Notes: generated from the sequence alone by a model not told the origin. A stretch of DNA of 64,000 bases from Kuschelorhynchus macadamiae (GCA_030620095.1 JAUTXW010000108.1:868001-932000), one strand, 5' to 3'; positions 9,665-21,880 are shown, counted from the stretch's first letter. Numbers and translations are program-made.

Positions 9665-11327
9665 TCTCATCTTTACATACACTTGCTTATCAATACACAG
9701 GGAACCACTCAATTCGAAACTCAACAGAAGAGTGATGTTTAACGTTTATTTTATGTCTAATGTTGTAAACAACCCAGTCTAGCCGCCCCACAATAAAATT
9801 GTTTTGCTGCCAATATAAAAGGTTCTAATTAGGCTCTTAAAAAATGGTACGTATTAGGGCTTTCCCAATATTTTTTTTATTATTGGGAGGGTATTTCCAT
9901 TGTGAAAATAAAGAGCTGGCCTGTGTTAGAAAAATCTTGTTGGCCAGTGAATTAAACAACTTCTAATGCTAAAAAGTACAAAGTAAAATAAATGTAAAAC
10001 ATATTTTTTGAGGCATGAGAACAAAATATTCAAAAGTTCTGTGTATATGTAAGTTTTATTAAATATGTACTGCTTGTACGTCTGATCAGTGAGGGTGGGT
10101 TTCTTTTTAAGCTTTACGTCAGTTGATTTTCAGTCCTCGTTGAATGATTTAAAAATTTGGGAGGTAATTTGATTTTATCTTATTTTTTTGCAAAAAGGCG
10201 AAGAATCAAACGACAGCATTTGATGTCTTTTTTTTTTGGTTTCCGATAATCAGAAAGGATTGTTCTTATTCGTTTTTATCAGAATCTAATAACACATTTT
10301 TTCTCAATTTAATTTGTACTTTCAGCCAGTCATTGTATATTCAATAACAATTTAAAATTTATTAGTAGCATAAAGAAACAAATTACTACAAAAAACCGCT
10401 TCTCTTTGGTTTCCATAAAGATAGGCCTCCGTAATTGAATAAATATGACTGCAAAAAATATAAACCTCTTTATACTTACTACCAATAAAAATTTGTAATA
10501 AATTTTATAATGAAATTAAGCAATATTGTTAAATTAAATTTAGGCATTTAGAAAAAAGGCTTCTTACACCCGAAAACCGCCATTCATAAGACTAATTGAA
10601 ATTTAAATTTGAAAACATGAAAAACCAACCTTGTTAATTTGAATGAGTTATTACATCCTATAGATGCCTTCCGTTTTATTTAAAATTTTACGCATTTTAA
10701 AATTTAATAAATCAGAACGTAATTTTAAAAGAGGCGCCAATTGAAGAATATCCTGGCAATATGGCGACCACGTTAAAAGCTTAAATTATGTTGTTTAAGG
10801 TCAAACAAAGCCTTTCTAAATAATCAAAAATTATTCAGGAACTACATAGCAAGGTATTAGTAGAGAAATAAATAAGACATAATAATGTGTCGAATCTGTA
10901 TGAATTATACCAAATGAAAAGTTCTTCATAACTCTGAAATTTTCAATGGTAGAAAGGTCAGCTTAAATCTTGATCTAACCCAAATTAGGAACCCTATTCG
11001 TAGCGATGTTTTTTTGGGGTTGGTAGCACTTAGTAGTCTATATTTGTCTTATCTATTTGTGTTTCATTTTATGTTTTTGCCCTATACGCAGTTTATGTCG
11101 GTCTGATAGCTCTAAAAAGAGCGAACTTCCAATGAAAGTAAGGGGGCAACATTTTAATTCAATGCCGTTCGTGGTATTAGCTAGAGGAGTAGTTGTTTAT
11201 GTGATTCAATTTTGTGCCTTTGCCTTATTATTTCTGTGATTAAACGTTATGCATTTCCTTTATAAGGGATTGCTGCTTAAAGAGCTGCTGAGACAGCAAA
11301 ATCGCGATCGACGTTTGACTGTACTAT

Positions 11328-11328
<1 letters not shown>
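9665..11328. other. No recognised feature
   Basis: About 1.7 kb of AT-rich sequence with no coding blocks, inverted repeats or family matches to the rest of the window that I can support. Confidence 0.4.

Positions 11329-11389
<61 letters not shown>
11329..11389. repeat. (CA)n/(TA)n microsatellite
   Basis: A short CA run followed by about 27 TA units. Open frames across it code only Tyr-Ile repeats and are not genes. Confidence 0.98.
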
Positions 11390-11393
<4 letters not shown>

Positions 11394-11600
11394 ATTTTTA
11401 CTCCTTCACGGATGGAAAAATACAATGTGTTTTCATTCCGGGTGTACATCCGTTCACTACTGTCGTTCTGAAAAGAACAGTTTTGCTGACGTTTCGCTAA
11501 AATCACATTTGGCATTTTCGAAGCTTTCTTTCTCGCGTCCGAATAGAGACTGTCTCTCGTATGTTCGTAAAAATAAGTGAAATTTGTTCTTTATTAAGAT
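11390..11600 (-). repeat. Terminal repeat of a second Penelope-like family
   Basis: The reverse complement contains GAACGGATGTACACCCGG and TTTTTCCATCCGTGAAGGAG, matching 61260-61325 on the plus strand, where it precedes a PLE N-terminal coding region. It also contains an ATGCCAAATGTGATTTTAGC hairpin followed by GAAACGTC (around 11485-11520 on the forward strand), the layout of the hammerhead-like core of PLE termini. It directly abuts the (TA)n tract. Confidence 0.55.
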
Positions 11601-11831
11601 TTTAATTTTAAATGATTAATTACGTTTCATGGTAAGTTAAAAGTGATAGGTTTTTATTGTGAAATGTAGGGTTTTGTTTTTTGGTTTTAGAATAAAACAT
11701 TTTTGAGAAAGGCAAGGGTGTTCCTGCCGAAACGTCAAACATTATATTTTTTTAAAAATTGACAATATATGTGACACTACCAAAACCTCAGTCACAATTA
11801 CTTTCTATTTTCGGACCTATACCCAAGAAAA
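11601..11831. other. Unassigned spacer with a GAAACGTC motif
   Basis: Contains GGCAAGGGTGTTCCTGCC followed by GAAACGTC near 11711-11736, like the 3' half of a PLE hammerhead core, but a proper CTGANGA box is missing. Otherwise nothing recognised. Confidence 0.25.
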
Positions 11832-11841
11832 TTATATATAT

Positions 11842-11894
<53 letters not shown>
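11832..11894. repeat. (TA)n microsatellite
   Basis: A TA-rich run that ends exactly at the left terminus of the transposon starting at 11895. Mariner-type transposons insert at TA, so the tract is a natural target. Confidence 0.95.
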
Positions 11895-12204
11895 CAGGGA
11901 TCTCGGCTCCTATTATACCTACAGCAAAGGTTAAATTGGGAACGTTTTAGAGGAAACTTATTGCATTCGATATCCGGCTTCAGATTTACGATCGATCAAT
12001 TGTTTTTGGAAATATCGAGGAAAAACCGAAAATGGCGGATTTCGTTTTTGACCAGTATATCCAGAACGGTAAATTTGACAGCTGCCAAAATGTGACATTA
12101 TTCGGACACATTTTTAAGACAAATAAGACGGCGTATACGACACATCTTCATTGTTTTTTGTTAACCCGCAACCCGCCTCAACTTTCATTTTTCTTATGGC
12201 CGCC
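11895..12204. repeat. Left terminal inverted repeat
   Basis: Reverse complement of 14348-14617 apart from an indel of about 40 bases; ends at the TTCTTATGGCCGCC block. Confidence 0.85.
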
Positions 12205-12527
12205 ATATTGGATTTTTTGATTTTTGGAAAGAGCCTAAAATTTCCAGCCTAGTGATATCTCACAAGTGCATTAAAGATTTTAGTATCATCGAAATATTAC
12301 ACTTCGTAAAGTTAGGTTTCAGTTTTTTCTAAGGAGGCCATGATTTAAAGTAACGTTAGCTCTCAATGCTTTTCTAAGGAAGCCATGATTTAACAAAATT
12401 GGATTTTGACTTTGACGTTAAGTTAAATAGTTGAAAGTATCAAAGCTGTGTTTTAATAAGTAGTAGGTAAGCTTTTATCCCAATAAAATCATAAATCTAA
12501 CACATAAATTGTCAAAACCTATAGAAA

Positions 12528-14358
12528 ATGGCCGGCGTTCCGTATTCAAATGAAGAAGAGGTTGATCTATTAGCTCTGTGCTTTCAATCATACAGAAACG
12601 CCGACGTTACCTCAGCAAGGTATTTGGAGATGTACCCCGAACGACGCGACGGCATCGGCAGCCTCATAAAACCCAATTCAGGAAAATCGTAGTTAATTTA
12701 ATTAACCATGGTGCCTTCGAACAACCTAGAAGCGGATACAATAATAACAATGAAAATCGAGACAGAAACGTTTTACAAGCTATCAACGAAAACCCTAGTG
12801 TATCGGTAAGAACTGTAGAACAGGAAACTAATGTGCCAAAATCAACAGTACAGAGAGTTTTAAAAAAGAATAAGTACCATCCATACAAATCCATAATAGT
12901 ACAAGGACTTAAGAAAACTGATTTTCCAAGACGACTACAGTTCTGTGAGTGGTATACTATGAGACGTAATGAAAATCCTGATTTTGTAAATCATGTCTTG
13001 TGGTCCGATGAGAGCAGGTTCGCGAATTGTGGAGTCTTTAATAGGCACAACAATCATCACTGGGCTGTGCAAAATCCTCACGAAGTGGCAGAGAGACGTC
13101 TACAGATCAGATTTGGAAGTAACGTTTGGTGTGGGATCATTGGTAAGTTAATCTAAGCAATCTTTTTTAAATAGGCACCAAATGATGGTCAAATAATAAT
13201 CTTTTTTTTTTCGTTTAGTTCTTTAATGATACTAAAAGAGTATAATCTAATAAAAAAAAGTAAAACGTTCTACTCTAGTCAATCAACTTACTTTTTTGAT
13301 ATTGTATTACATTTTTATTCAATCATTTTGTATTGTAGTTATGGCAAAAATACCATATTAATCAAATGTCGAATTATTTTTGCTTTTCATTATGATTTAT
13401 AGAAAGGCGTTCAGGTGTATTTTCGAATAATTTAAATTTTAAAGCGCAAGAGGTTTGTTCTTTTGATATTTTATGTTTTATTAAAGGACGGTGTACTTCT
13501 TTAAGATTATTATATCATGAAATAAATTGATTTAGTATTTCCGAAATTAATATGCAATACCAACAAAATAATTTATTATGGCTATTACTTCCCGCTAACC
13601 AAATATGTTTTTCTTTTTCATAATAAAGCTGAATAGGTTTCAACTTTATACAAGCTCATTCATTACGTGATGTTTAAATAATTATTTTTGGAAAGAAAAT
13701 ATCTACTTTTTAATAAAGATAATTTTCTCTTTATAATTTATAGTTTCTAGTACCACCCGGCCGACCCTGCCGCCCTTGACTATTGGGCACCTATTTATAA
13801 ATTATTAATCATTTCAGGAAATCGATTGACTACAACCTAAACGGGCAGAGGTACCTAGAGCTTTTGCGAAACCAGGTTGTACCAGCCTTACGAGCTATTC
13901 TAAAGGAAGATGAATGAAGAAGAACTTGGTTTCAACAAGACGGATATCCGGCTCACAATACCATTCAAGTCAGAAACTTCTTAATAGAGCAGTTTGACGA
14001 AAGAATAATTTCTTTAAATGGTCCAATATCTTGGCCTCCTAGATCCCCTGACCTGTCGCCCTTGGATTTTTACCTCTGGGGTCACATGAAGAATGAAATC
14101 TATGAATTTGATCTCCCCTTGACCATAGAAATCCTGAGACAAAGAGTTCTGGACACATTTAGAAATATTAACCGAAATACACTTACCAGGGTTGTACGAA
14201 AAACAGTCACCAATTGTCAAAAATGTCTCGATGCAAATGGACGTCATTTACAGATTTGTAAATTAATGTTACCCACTTACAAAGTAGTTAAAGCTCATTT
14301 AGATTTTTTAAGTCGTTATTTTCGTTCATGTTGTATTGAAAATTCAAGGTGGCCATAA
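12528..14358 (+). pseudogene. Mariner-type DDD transposase, frameshifted and interrupted
   Basis: The start ATG at 12528 gives MAGVPYSNEEEVDLLALC.. and ..SARYLEMYPERR, the DUF4817-type N-terminus. A frameshift near 12640 moves the rest to the frame running to 13141 (..NHGAFEQPRSGY.., helix-turn-helix ..VSVRTVEQETNVPKSTVQRV.., LWSDESRF with the first catalytic Asp at 13007). The frame is then interrupted at 13142-13817. After that, sequence for about six residues is missing, and the last part reads ..YNLNGQRYLELLRNQVVPAL.., a TGA at 13915, QQDGYPAHN (Asp at 13939) and SPDLSPLDFY (Asp at 14050). Spacing between the last two Asp is again 36 residues. All three catalytic Asp codons survive, but the frameshift, deletion and stop mean it is dead. 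Confidence 0.85.
13142..13817 (+). other. Intron-like interruption of the transposase
   Basis: Begins GTAAGTTAATC exactly where the transposase frame stops matching and ends ..TTATTAATCATTTCAG just before it resumes, so it has canonical GT-AG borders and a pyrimidine-leaning acceptor. It is AT-rich with no coding content. It could be a true intron or an insertion whose ends happen to look like splice sites; most elements of this type lack introns. Confidence 0.45.
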
Positions 14359-14617
14359 GAAAAATGAAAGTTGAAGCGGGTTGCGGGTTAACAAAAAACA
14401 ATGAAGACGTGTCGTATACGCCATCATATTTGTCTTAAAAATGTGTCCGAATATACTGGCGAAAAACGAAATACGCCATTTTGCGGTTTTTCGCCGATAT
14501 TTCCCAAACCTATTGATCGATCGTAAATCTGAAGTCAGATATCGAATGCAATAAGTTTCCTCTAAAATTTTCCTCATTTAACCTTTGCTGTAGGTATAAT
14601 AGAAGCCGAGATCCCTA
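14348..14617. repeat. Right terminal inverted repeat
   Basis: 270 bp, reverse complement of most of 11895-12204. The C-terminal end of the transposase frame runs a few codons into it. Confidence 0.85.
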
Positions 14618-14637
14618 TATAGAGAAGCGAATCTGGA

Positions 14638-14638
<1 letters not shown>

Positions 14639-14691
<53 letters not shown>

Positions 14692-14700
14692 GTATATACA
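14639..14700. repeat. (TA)n microsatellite
   Basis: About 22 TA units preceded by CACACA, just right of the transposon at 11895-14617, probably part of the same TA-rich target region as 11832-11894. Confidence 0.95.
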
Positions 14701-14944
14701 CTGGACTGAAAAAATTAATCGGAAAAAATATTGTATTCAAATTCAATCTTAAACAACTTTTGGGGTTTTTTATCAATTTCAATCATCTTTAGTTTCTTCG
14801 TAAAATATTTTTGAGCCACATCTTTTCTCAACAACTTGTTTTTTGAATCAAATCGATATCTGAATTCTTAATCTTTCATTAAAACTATGCAATAATTCTT
14901 TAATTAACAACGAATATTTGAAGAATTAAATCAGCACTATTAGA

Positions 14945-15755
14945 GTATTTAGATTTCATTTCAAAACCTTGTATTTCCTTCCCGAGTTTGACTAACAGCT
15001 CTCATTCTTTCTGGCATGGATTGAATTAAAGCAGATTCTTCATCTTGGGGTATTTGCTCCCACTCGTTTATTACTTTGAAACTCGCCATTTCTTCCTAGA
15101 TTATCCTACAATGCTCTGTGGAGTTTAAATCAGGACTTCTGGGGGGCCATTCTAACACTTGAATACCAACATCTTTCAAATCTTGTCTCGTCATTCGGGC
15201 TAGTGCGGACAAGCATCATCTTGCATTACGAGGATATTGTCTCCTATAAATGGCATATAACAAACCACATGTTCTTCCAAACACTGCCTAATGTATCTGC
15301 GTTAGTTCTATCTTCTTGAAGCGTAACAAGGTTTATGAGTGTTTCCAAGGAAATGTCGCCCCGTGCCATCTCCTCACCGCCACTAATTTGTACTCTAGGG
15401 GAGAAACAACATCATATCGTTCCCCGGGTCTTCTCCACACTCTTTGCCGCCCATCTGGTGAATATCTTGTAAAATGTGAATCGTCCGTAAAAAGAACGTT
15501 TCGCCAATCGTGCATGTCCCAATCGGGATCAGAAGCCGTTTGGTCTCGTAGAATTTGAAGTCGAAGAAATCTTCAATATTTGTGGGCTCTCGGTCTACCT
15601 TGCCCAGGTATTCTTGAATAAGAGCCAGTTTCCCTAAATCATTGCTTTGCATCGGATATTGTGCTGAGAGAACGGGCAAGCCTTTCAGCGATATACTGAA
15701 TTGACCTACCATCATCTTGTAAAGCAACGTCTTGCATTGTTTCTGCTCTCATCAT
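14945..15755 (-). pseudogene. Tc1-like (DD34E type) transposase pseudogene
   Basis: On the minus strand from ATG at 15755: MMRAETMQDVALQDDGRS.., then in another frame ..LARSLSTISDAM.., the Tc1 helix-turn-helix with its GRPR-type hook region (..PGQGRPRA..). The middle of the protein between the hook and the catalytic core is deleted. The core resumes as HDWRNVLFTDDSHF.. (first catalytic Asp), ..DGRQRVWRRPGERYDVV.. , later VMQDDACPH with a stop after it, and WPPRSPDLNSTEHC with the Glu typical of Tc1. Several stops and frameshifts follow. Its TIRs were not found. Confidence 0.8.
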
Positions 15756-16218
15756 TAAATTTTTATAATTAAAAAACACTTATCGTTTACAGAACCGTTT
15801 CAAAACCCATAATACAGAAACATAATCATCTTAACAAACGCTATAAATACAGCAAATAAATGTGTTATTTGTTGACAAGAATTTATTTGACAAACTACTA
15901 CTACTTTACAAATGAAATTGTCTTTATTGTATGTGTCTTATTAAGAATGTAATAGTTTTGTTTAAAAATGTGTTATTCCTTTAAGAATACAGATATCGAT
16001 ATTACTCAAAAGACAAGTTGCTGATAAAAGATGGGGCTTACAAATATCGTACAAAGAAACGTCATTCAGGTTATACATTTTTCTACAGGGTATTCGGAAA
16101 TTTAGGTTAAAATGTAAAGGGCTTGTATGAGGACTGGCTAAAAGAAGACTCTTTTCTATATGCCGAGATTTCATTGTTTTTTGTCCCATCGCCTCATTAA
16201 CTGTTACTAAACGAAACG
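15756..16218. other. No recognised feature
   Basis: Probably includes the 5' flank of the Tc1-like element, but no inverted terminal partner was seen near 14700. Confidence 0.3.
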
Positions 16219-16232
16219 TATATACCTATACT

Positions 16233-16289
<57 letters not shown>

Positions 16290-16317
16290 GTACCTATATA
16301 TAGAAAGAGAGAGAGTA
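16219..16317. repeat. TA-rich compound microsatellite
   Basis: TATATACC/TATATACA/TATG units followed by a GAGA run. Confidence 0.95.
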
Positions 16318-17380
16318 TTGGTCTATAGTCTCTATATATTAATAGACGAATTTCCATTATTTATATTCTTCAATATTTTTCTATTGACGAAAACAATTAA
16401 ATACATTGCTTTCAGTATTATTTGTCTAATTCGTCGCATAAGAAATTCTACGCCTCAGCGCTATTCAGTCGGCTTCCCTTGTATTCCTCATTATACTCCG
16501 AAAAACTAACAAAGCCACTTACGTATTCGTAAGTTTTTTCTTTTCTTCCTTATAACAGCCGAACCCGTCTGGTAATAACGTAAACTAATACAAAAAGTAT
16601 ATTTTGAGGGTAGAACTAATTGTTTAGTCAATACTTTACACCCCGGCGTGACTCATTTTTTTCAACCCTAAATCCACCAATCAAGGGTGGCGCGCTAATC
16701 ACCCCTACTACCCCCGGGAACGTAATTATGTATCGGGAGATCGATATTATACACTTTTATATTATAACTCATTTGCTTTGGTCTGGCTTGCCTGATGGTG
16801 TAACGATTTTCATATATTACGTTGAGCTGAAGAGGATGCTTTATGGGATGAATAAACATTACAAATTTATTTTCCTTTCGCTTTTCTGTTGTGTCTATCT
16901 CTCTTTACGTCTCAAATAGCACATTATAATATTTATTTACGTATTTAGTGCAAAAAGTAAAGTAAAAGTTTGTAACACGCAGTATGAAAATTACACTACA
17001 AGAAATACAACAATAAATTGCTACTGATGTTATAATGATTATATGGGGAAGTTTAAAGCATCCTAATTACGAATTCAACAGCCAAAACTATCCACCATGT
17101 ATAGATTTTGAGTTATAGAATGCAGCAGTTATTTTTTTTATTCCAAAATTTTTATGTATTTTTTATACATTTTAATATATAGTTCAAACCAACAAAAAGA
17201 TCAAGATATTCTGAGGATAAGAGGCTTTATTCGCAAAAATACACATGAATCTACATTTATAGATAACTTTTTTGCAAATGCTGACTTTCGTTTATATTCC
17301 TGATCGCCTCTTCTCAATAGTATTTGACATAGATAGGGAGCCCGACAAAGGTAGCACTTAGGCTCACTGAGGCCTACTGC
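16318..17380. other. No recognised feature
   Basis: Contains a 99-codon open frame at 16620-16919 with no recognisable motif and AT-typical composition; I do not call it a gene. Confidence 0.35.
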
Positions 17381-17387
17381 CTCCAAG

Positions 17388-19265
17388 TAGACGTGTCATC
17401 ACATTTTGGAATGGAAAGAACCCTCTCAGGTCGGGCACGACCCACAAGCTCGGGTTCCATATAGTTGTCACTCAAGCAAAGCAGTCTGGCGTTGACTAAA
17501 ACCTCACATCGACACACCAGATGCTCGGTAGTTTCATCTACCTCAGCACAGTCCTGTTATATTGTAAAGTTGTTGTAAGCTCAGCCTGATATAGACTCGC
17601 ATATCTTCCAAGAGCAAAAATAATTCTTGCCCTGGGTCTCTCCCCATAGATTCCCGCCCCATATCCTCCATTTGAGAGCCGTCTGTAAACCAGACAAGGT
17701 CCTCCAGTTTGAGAAAGAAACAATTACACGAAAACTCGTACAGGCTATTGATATCGGAATAATGGCATCTCCTAGCTAGGAGAGGGTCTGATCTGATCAG
17801 TTCAGTCTAGACTCGCGTATGCTCAAAATTCCAGCCTCTGTATATCTAACGACGCCACTGGTTTAAACGAACAGAAGCCTTCCGAGTCTCCTGTAGAGGA
17901 CTTAGTTCCAGAATGGCATCTATAGCTTGGGTCGGTGTGATTGTTATTGCTTCAGTTATGCCCAGACAGGCAAGACTTTGATGTTTGTCAAACTTCCTTC
18001 TGTATATTGTCCTGCGGGGTCCTGAGGACCACCACACAAGAGTGCTATAAGTGCCAAGTTGATTCGAAGAACCGTCTGCACGCCCACAGACACGCTGTGG
18101 TCTTTTTTGTGAACCTTTCGAAAGGATCCCTCCAGGTCAGGAAGCCTATTAAGACATCCAGATATTTGACTGACATATATAGGTTAGGACTATATTTAGG
18201 TTTCCTAAATATAGTCAGCCTCTCAAGGTCCACTTTCCTCTTGTGGGTAAACGGTACTATTTCGGTCTTATCCGGATTAACAGACAGACCGTGTTTTTGG
18301 CACCACTTTTCTACCATTGCCAAAGCCCTCTGCATCAGCCTTATCCATTGTGTTTGGGAACTTCCCTATTACTAGAATGGCAAGATCATCAGCGTAACCT
18401 TGAGCATACACTTCACTCTCATTGAGAGTATGAAGCAAACCATCTACATTCAGACACCATAAGAGCGGAGAAAGAACTCCGTCCTTGGGACATCCTTTGG
18501 CTACAGACGAGCATACTGTCACGCTCCCAAGAGAAGATGCTGCTTTCAAGCATGACGTGAACTCAGCTAATTACAGCCCTGACCACGCCAAAACTTGGTG
18601 GTGTTGTTAAACGCTCCCTCGATATCCAAGAACACACTAAGAACCATCTTATTGGAGTAGTCTGCCACCTCCATCAACATTCGTCCTGTCAGCGAGCTGG
18701 AATGGATGTATAGGATTTCTATCCAGTGCACCTTATATAAGCATCCACGATCTTCTCCATGACTTTAAAAAAAAAGATGATTTACTGATGGGCCTAAAGT
18801 CTTTAGCCGTTTCATTGCAATTACGACCCGGGTTAGAAATAAACGCTACCCGAACCCTGCGCCATCATTCGAGAATATATACCAAAGCCAGGTAGGCCCG
18901 AAAGGGGAACAACAGCTGTAGCATCAGCGGTTTCTGGCCCTTTTGAAAAAAAGCCGGGAAAATAAGATATTGCGCACTTAATAGTGTCTACTGTAACGAC
19001 CTTAGTGGCCGTTTTCCGGTCAACCGAGCCTGACCTTACGTGAGGAGCCTGCCCAGTAACCTCATCGTTAGACTCCGGACGAAAGCTTGGAAATTGAGTT
19101 TCCAGGAGCATTCCGAGAGCCTTGGGTGGGAAGCCTTGAAGCCCAACGCTCTATCTTCGATCTATTGAGATAATCCTTTGAAATCTGGCGGCTTCCGAAA
19201 GACCTTCCAAACTTTCGCAGTAGGTCCTCCACGATCCTCTCTTTGAATGCTCATTAAGAAACCAC
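17388..19265 (-). pseudogene. R1-like LINE ORF2 (reverse transcriptase + RNase H), degraded
   Basis: Reading from 19265 leftwards: ..SWRTYCESLEGLSEAARF.., MLLETQFPSFRPESNDEV.., then RT palm A ..FLDIEGAFNNTT.. near 18600, palm B ..KGCPKDGVLSPLLWCL.., palm C ..YAQGYADDLAILV.. (codons for YADD at 18385-18396), and ..EKWCQKHGLSVNPDKTEIV... The RNase H start is visible as WFTDGSQ with ..GAGIYGERPRARI.. near 17660, followed directly by AEVDETTEHLVCRCE near 17530, so about 90 residues between them are deleted. Upstream endonuclease sequence is absent. Frameshifts are frequent. The block order matches R1-clade elements of insects; it resembles the shorter LINE at 22159-23107. Confidence 0.82.
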
Positions 19266-19329
19266 AAATAACCCTACATCATTGCTCGATATATCTGCCT
19301 TATTAGCGTTGCTTCATTGTTAGTATAGC

Positions 19330-19760
19330 TAGGTGGAACCTTACTCCTTGCTCGTCACTAACCTTACCCAAATTTTCGGGAAAAAATTTAAGTGGGAGTA
19401 CAAGAAGTATATTTTAAGAGACATGCGACAGCCCAGTTTACTGTAGTTTTCTACAAGTTTTTCGTAGTTATACTTTTCTGTTTCCTAAAAACTCCGAAAT
19501 AATCTTTTAAAAGACATCCACGCAGTTAATTCAAAATCACTTAATTTTGTATCAAACTTTTCATCCCTTAGTGTTTTTACAATTTGTGCTCCAAAAAATA
19601 TCCCTTCTTCAAGCTTACCATCACTTAGATTAGGAAACATTTGTTTAGGGTATTTAAACGCCATCCCCTTCTTTATCTAATGCTTTTAAGAAATCTTTAA
19701 TCAATCCCAGTTTAATGCGCAATGGAGGTTAAAGAACTTTTTTAGGATCACAAGAATTAT
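19330..19760 (-). pseudogene. Uncharacterised multicopy protein family, C-terminal fragment
   Basis: A much decayed relative of the C-terminal half of the pseudogene at 7965-9664. On the minus strand one can read PPLRIKLGLIKDFLKALDKE, a GIFxGxQI-like block, ..EFLGN.. and FPENLGKVSDEQGVRFH in changing frames. Stops are numerous. It lies just upstream of the R1-like LINE on the same strand; the two are not obviously linked. Confidence 0.6.
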
Positions 19761-21544
19761 AAACTTTCGGTTAATTGGCCTAGAATAAATTGATCTCTCT
19801 GAAGCCGTTCTTTTACTTGGCTCTGTATTGTTTAACTATTCCAAAGACAAAAAAAAAGCAAAGGTAATACTTGGCCAATCCACCCTGAAGCCCTAGTAAG
19901 AGTATTATGTTTTTTAGATCACCACATACATACGTTTTAATACAAGCAAAACAGTTATGGCGACTACAAATACTCAAATTGGGAATATGGTGTAGAGCTT
20001 ATAGAATACGTTATTTATATTTGAGGTAGAATACATGCGTTTCACTTAGTTTTCTATGCTAAAGACCTAAAATTAAAACGCAGGCAATTTCTCTGGCGAA
20101 TATGCTGATGATAGTCGTAAAAAAATTACCCGCCTTTAAAATTCGATAATTTTCAATACATTTTGGTCAAATATATTGGCCAATTTAAATCTCAAAAATG
20201 TACTTTTGGACTTTGGTTTAAATAGTAATTATCATTAAATATCTTATTATAAAGAGTGATTCTTTTTTTAACATAATGTTTAATTTGTATGCATTTTTAA
20301 TCTTTATACTCACAAAAGAAACATCATAACTAAATATTTATAGTGAAATGAAAATATTCAATGGCGTTCTATTGGACTTTTACTTTTAGGTTGCCTGCAT
20401 TTCTTTTCTGAGAAAATTACTTAACATCAAGTGTCTCACTGACCTGTTGTAAAGTCCATCTGCAGACATACTGTACATGTAATAGTTGGTTGTATTAATA
20501 ATACAATATATGAACTGTTTTAAGGGGACATACAATATGAATTAAATTCGGATTCGGAATTATTAATAAAATATCTCAATATGTACCCAACCCAACAACC
20601 AACAAATATTGTACACAAAACACCAAAATATTTCACATCAAATACCAAACGAAGCATAAAACGACTTGAGTATTTTCTACACAATACCAACTTATATCGA
20701 TACTTTGTTGAATCAGTATTCAAAATATTTACATAAGTATCACTCGAAAAATTAACATGGCATAAAACTAACACTAGAATATTTTAAACGATATCCATAG
20801 CTTTTGCTTAATAACAATGACACAAACTCCTACGTACGCCTGTAAGAGACTACTAACATTTGCATACAAGACGAGCTCTACTAGGAATAAAAATATCATG
20901 TTTCCTTTGATATCCTTTATGTATTAAGATGCCCTGAAAAAATTACCTGTATTAAACCGATAGTTGTAAAAATTGCCCTTCGATAGATCATATATTATAA
21001 ACCACCCTAAGGGTTGAAATATGTTACATATTGTTCATCCTGGGGCTAAAATAAATGCCCTAAAAATTCCTCTTTGTTCAAGATGATCCATGGTTGAATA
21101 ATAAAACCTTTCGAGAAAAAACGGTGATAGGATGTAGCAGGGAGTCAAATGAGTTTTAAAGGTGAAGGTATATGACTTACTAATGCTTAATTCGACTGGC
21201 TTGTTGCGTCTGGAATGGAAATTGTTCTTTTGCGGACAATCTTGGGACAAAGTTGACACAATGAGTTTTAACGAACTTATATTATTATAAGTTGGGTATA
21301 TTATATATTGATCAATCAAGTATGAGAGTTATGGGCTGCACTAAAGCTGGTTTTAATATTGATTATGATGTTACGAATCTTAGATGAAACACGTGTGCAA
21401 TAAACATAAAATCTAGAAAACGATGACTGGGCATCGTGTGAAAAAAAACATTTAATAAATATAAATTAACAAAAAAAGGTTTTTGAAAACAAGCTAAAAC
21501 TAAACATTTTACTAAAAGCAATGAAATCAAATTCTGAACGCTGA
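19761..21544. other. No recognised feature
   Basis: About 1.8 kb of AT-rich DNA. Open frames at 20520-20774 and 21035-21319 on the minus strand show no recognisable motif. Confidence 0.35.
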
Positions 21545-21880
21545 ATATACGGGGTTGGGAAAATATTCAGGAACGTTTTAAATATAGCCAAACTATAGAT
21601 GTCAAAAATCTGAAAATTTAGCCCTACACTATTGTCCATAAGGCCAATCAAATCGGAATATTTTGAAGATGGCAGCATTTCCGGTTATACCGAAATTAAA
21701 TGCCAACTTGCTAATTTTAAATAAATCACCCTGTATATATTATTGCCTATCTGAATTGTACGTAAAGTTCTACGAATTTTTTGTATTTAAAGTTTTGACG
21801 GGTCAATTGTTTTCGATATAATGGCAGTTCAAATCTGAAAATTTAACACTTTGGAGGGCTGTTAAATCTTAATGGATAAA
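21545..21880 (-). repeat. Dispersed repeat, copy 1 (inverted relative to copy 2)
   Basis: The reverse complement matches 23745-23990: AACTGCCATTATATCGAAAAC.., a TATACAGGGTGATTTATTT junction, AAAATTAGCAAGTTG, GGTATAACCGGAA, and TTTTCAGATTTTTGACAT.. . Non-coding. The CAGGGTG end next to TATA suggests a non-autonomous TA-target transposon or a composite of one. Confidence 0.55.

Larger units (their letters stand above)
11895..14617 (+). mobile_element. Long-TIR Tc1/mariner-superfamily transposon, second copy type
   Basis: The left end reads TA|CAGGGATCTCGGCTCC and the right end, in reverse complement, TA|TAGGGATCTCGGCTTC. TIRs cover 11895-12204 and 14348-14617. The left TIR has about 40 extra bases (around 12060-12105) that are missing from the right. 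The transposase inside is related in organisation to the one at 5060-6124 but differs in sequence and TIRs, so this is a separate family. It is flanked by TA microsatellites on both sides. Confidence 0.85.

Noticed and set aside
11690..11745. Second hammerhead-like motif (GCC-GAAACGTC)
   Set aside because: The CUGANGA box is missing (reads TTTGAGAA), so only half the core is present; recorded as a remnant, not an RNA gene.
11249..11950. Open frames running through TA microsatellites on both strands
   Set aside because: They encode only Tyr-Ile repeats from (TA)n and flanking terminal-repeat sequence.
15316..15558. 80-codon plus-strand frame
   Set aside because: It is antisense to the Tc1-like transposase catalytic region.
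17941..18375. 144-codon plus-strand frame
   Set aside because: It is antisense to the R1-like LINE RT, whose motifs (YADD, FLDIEGAF) are clear on the minus strand.
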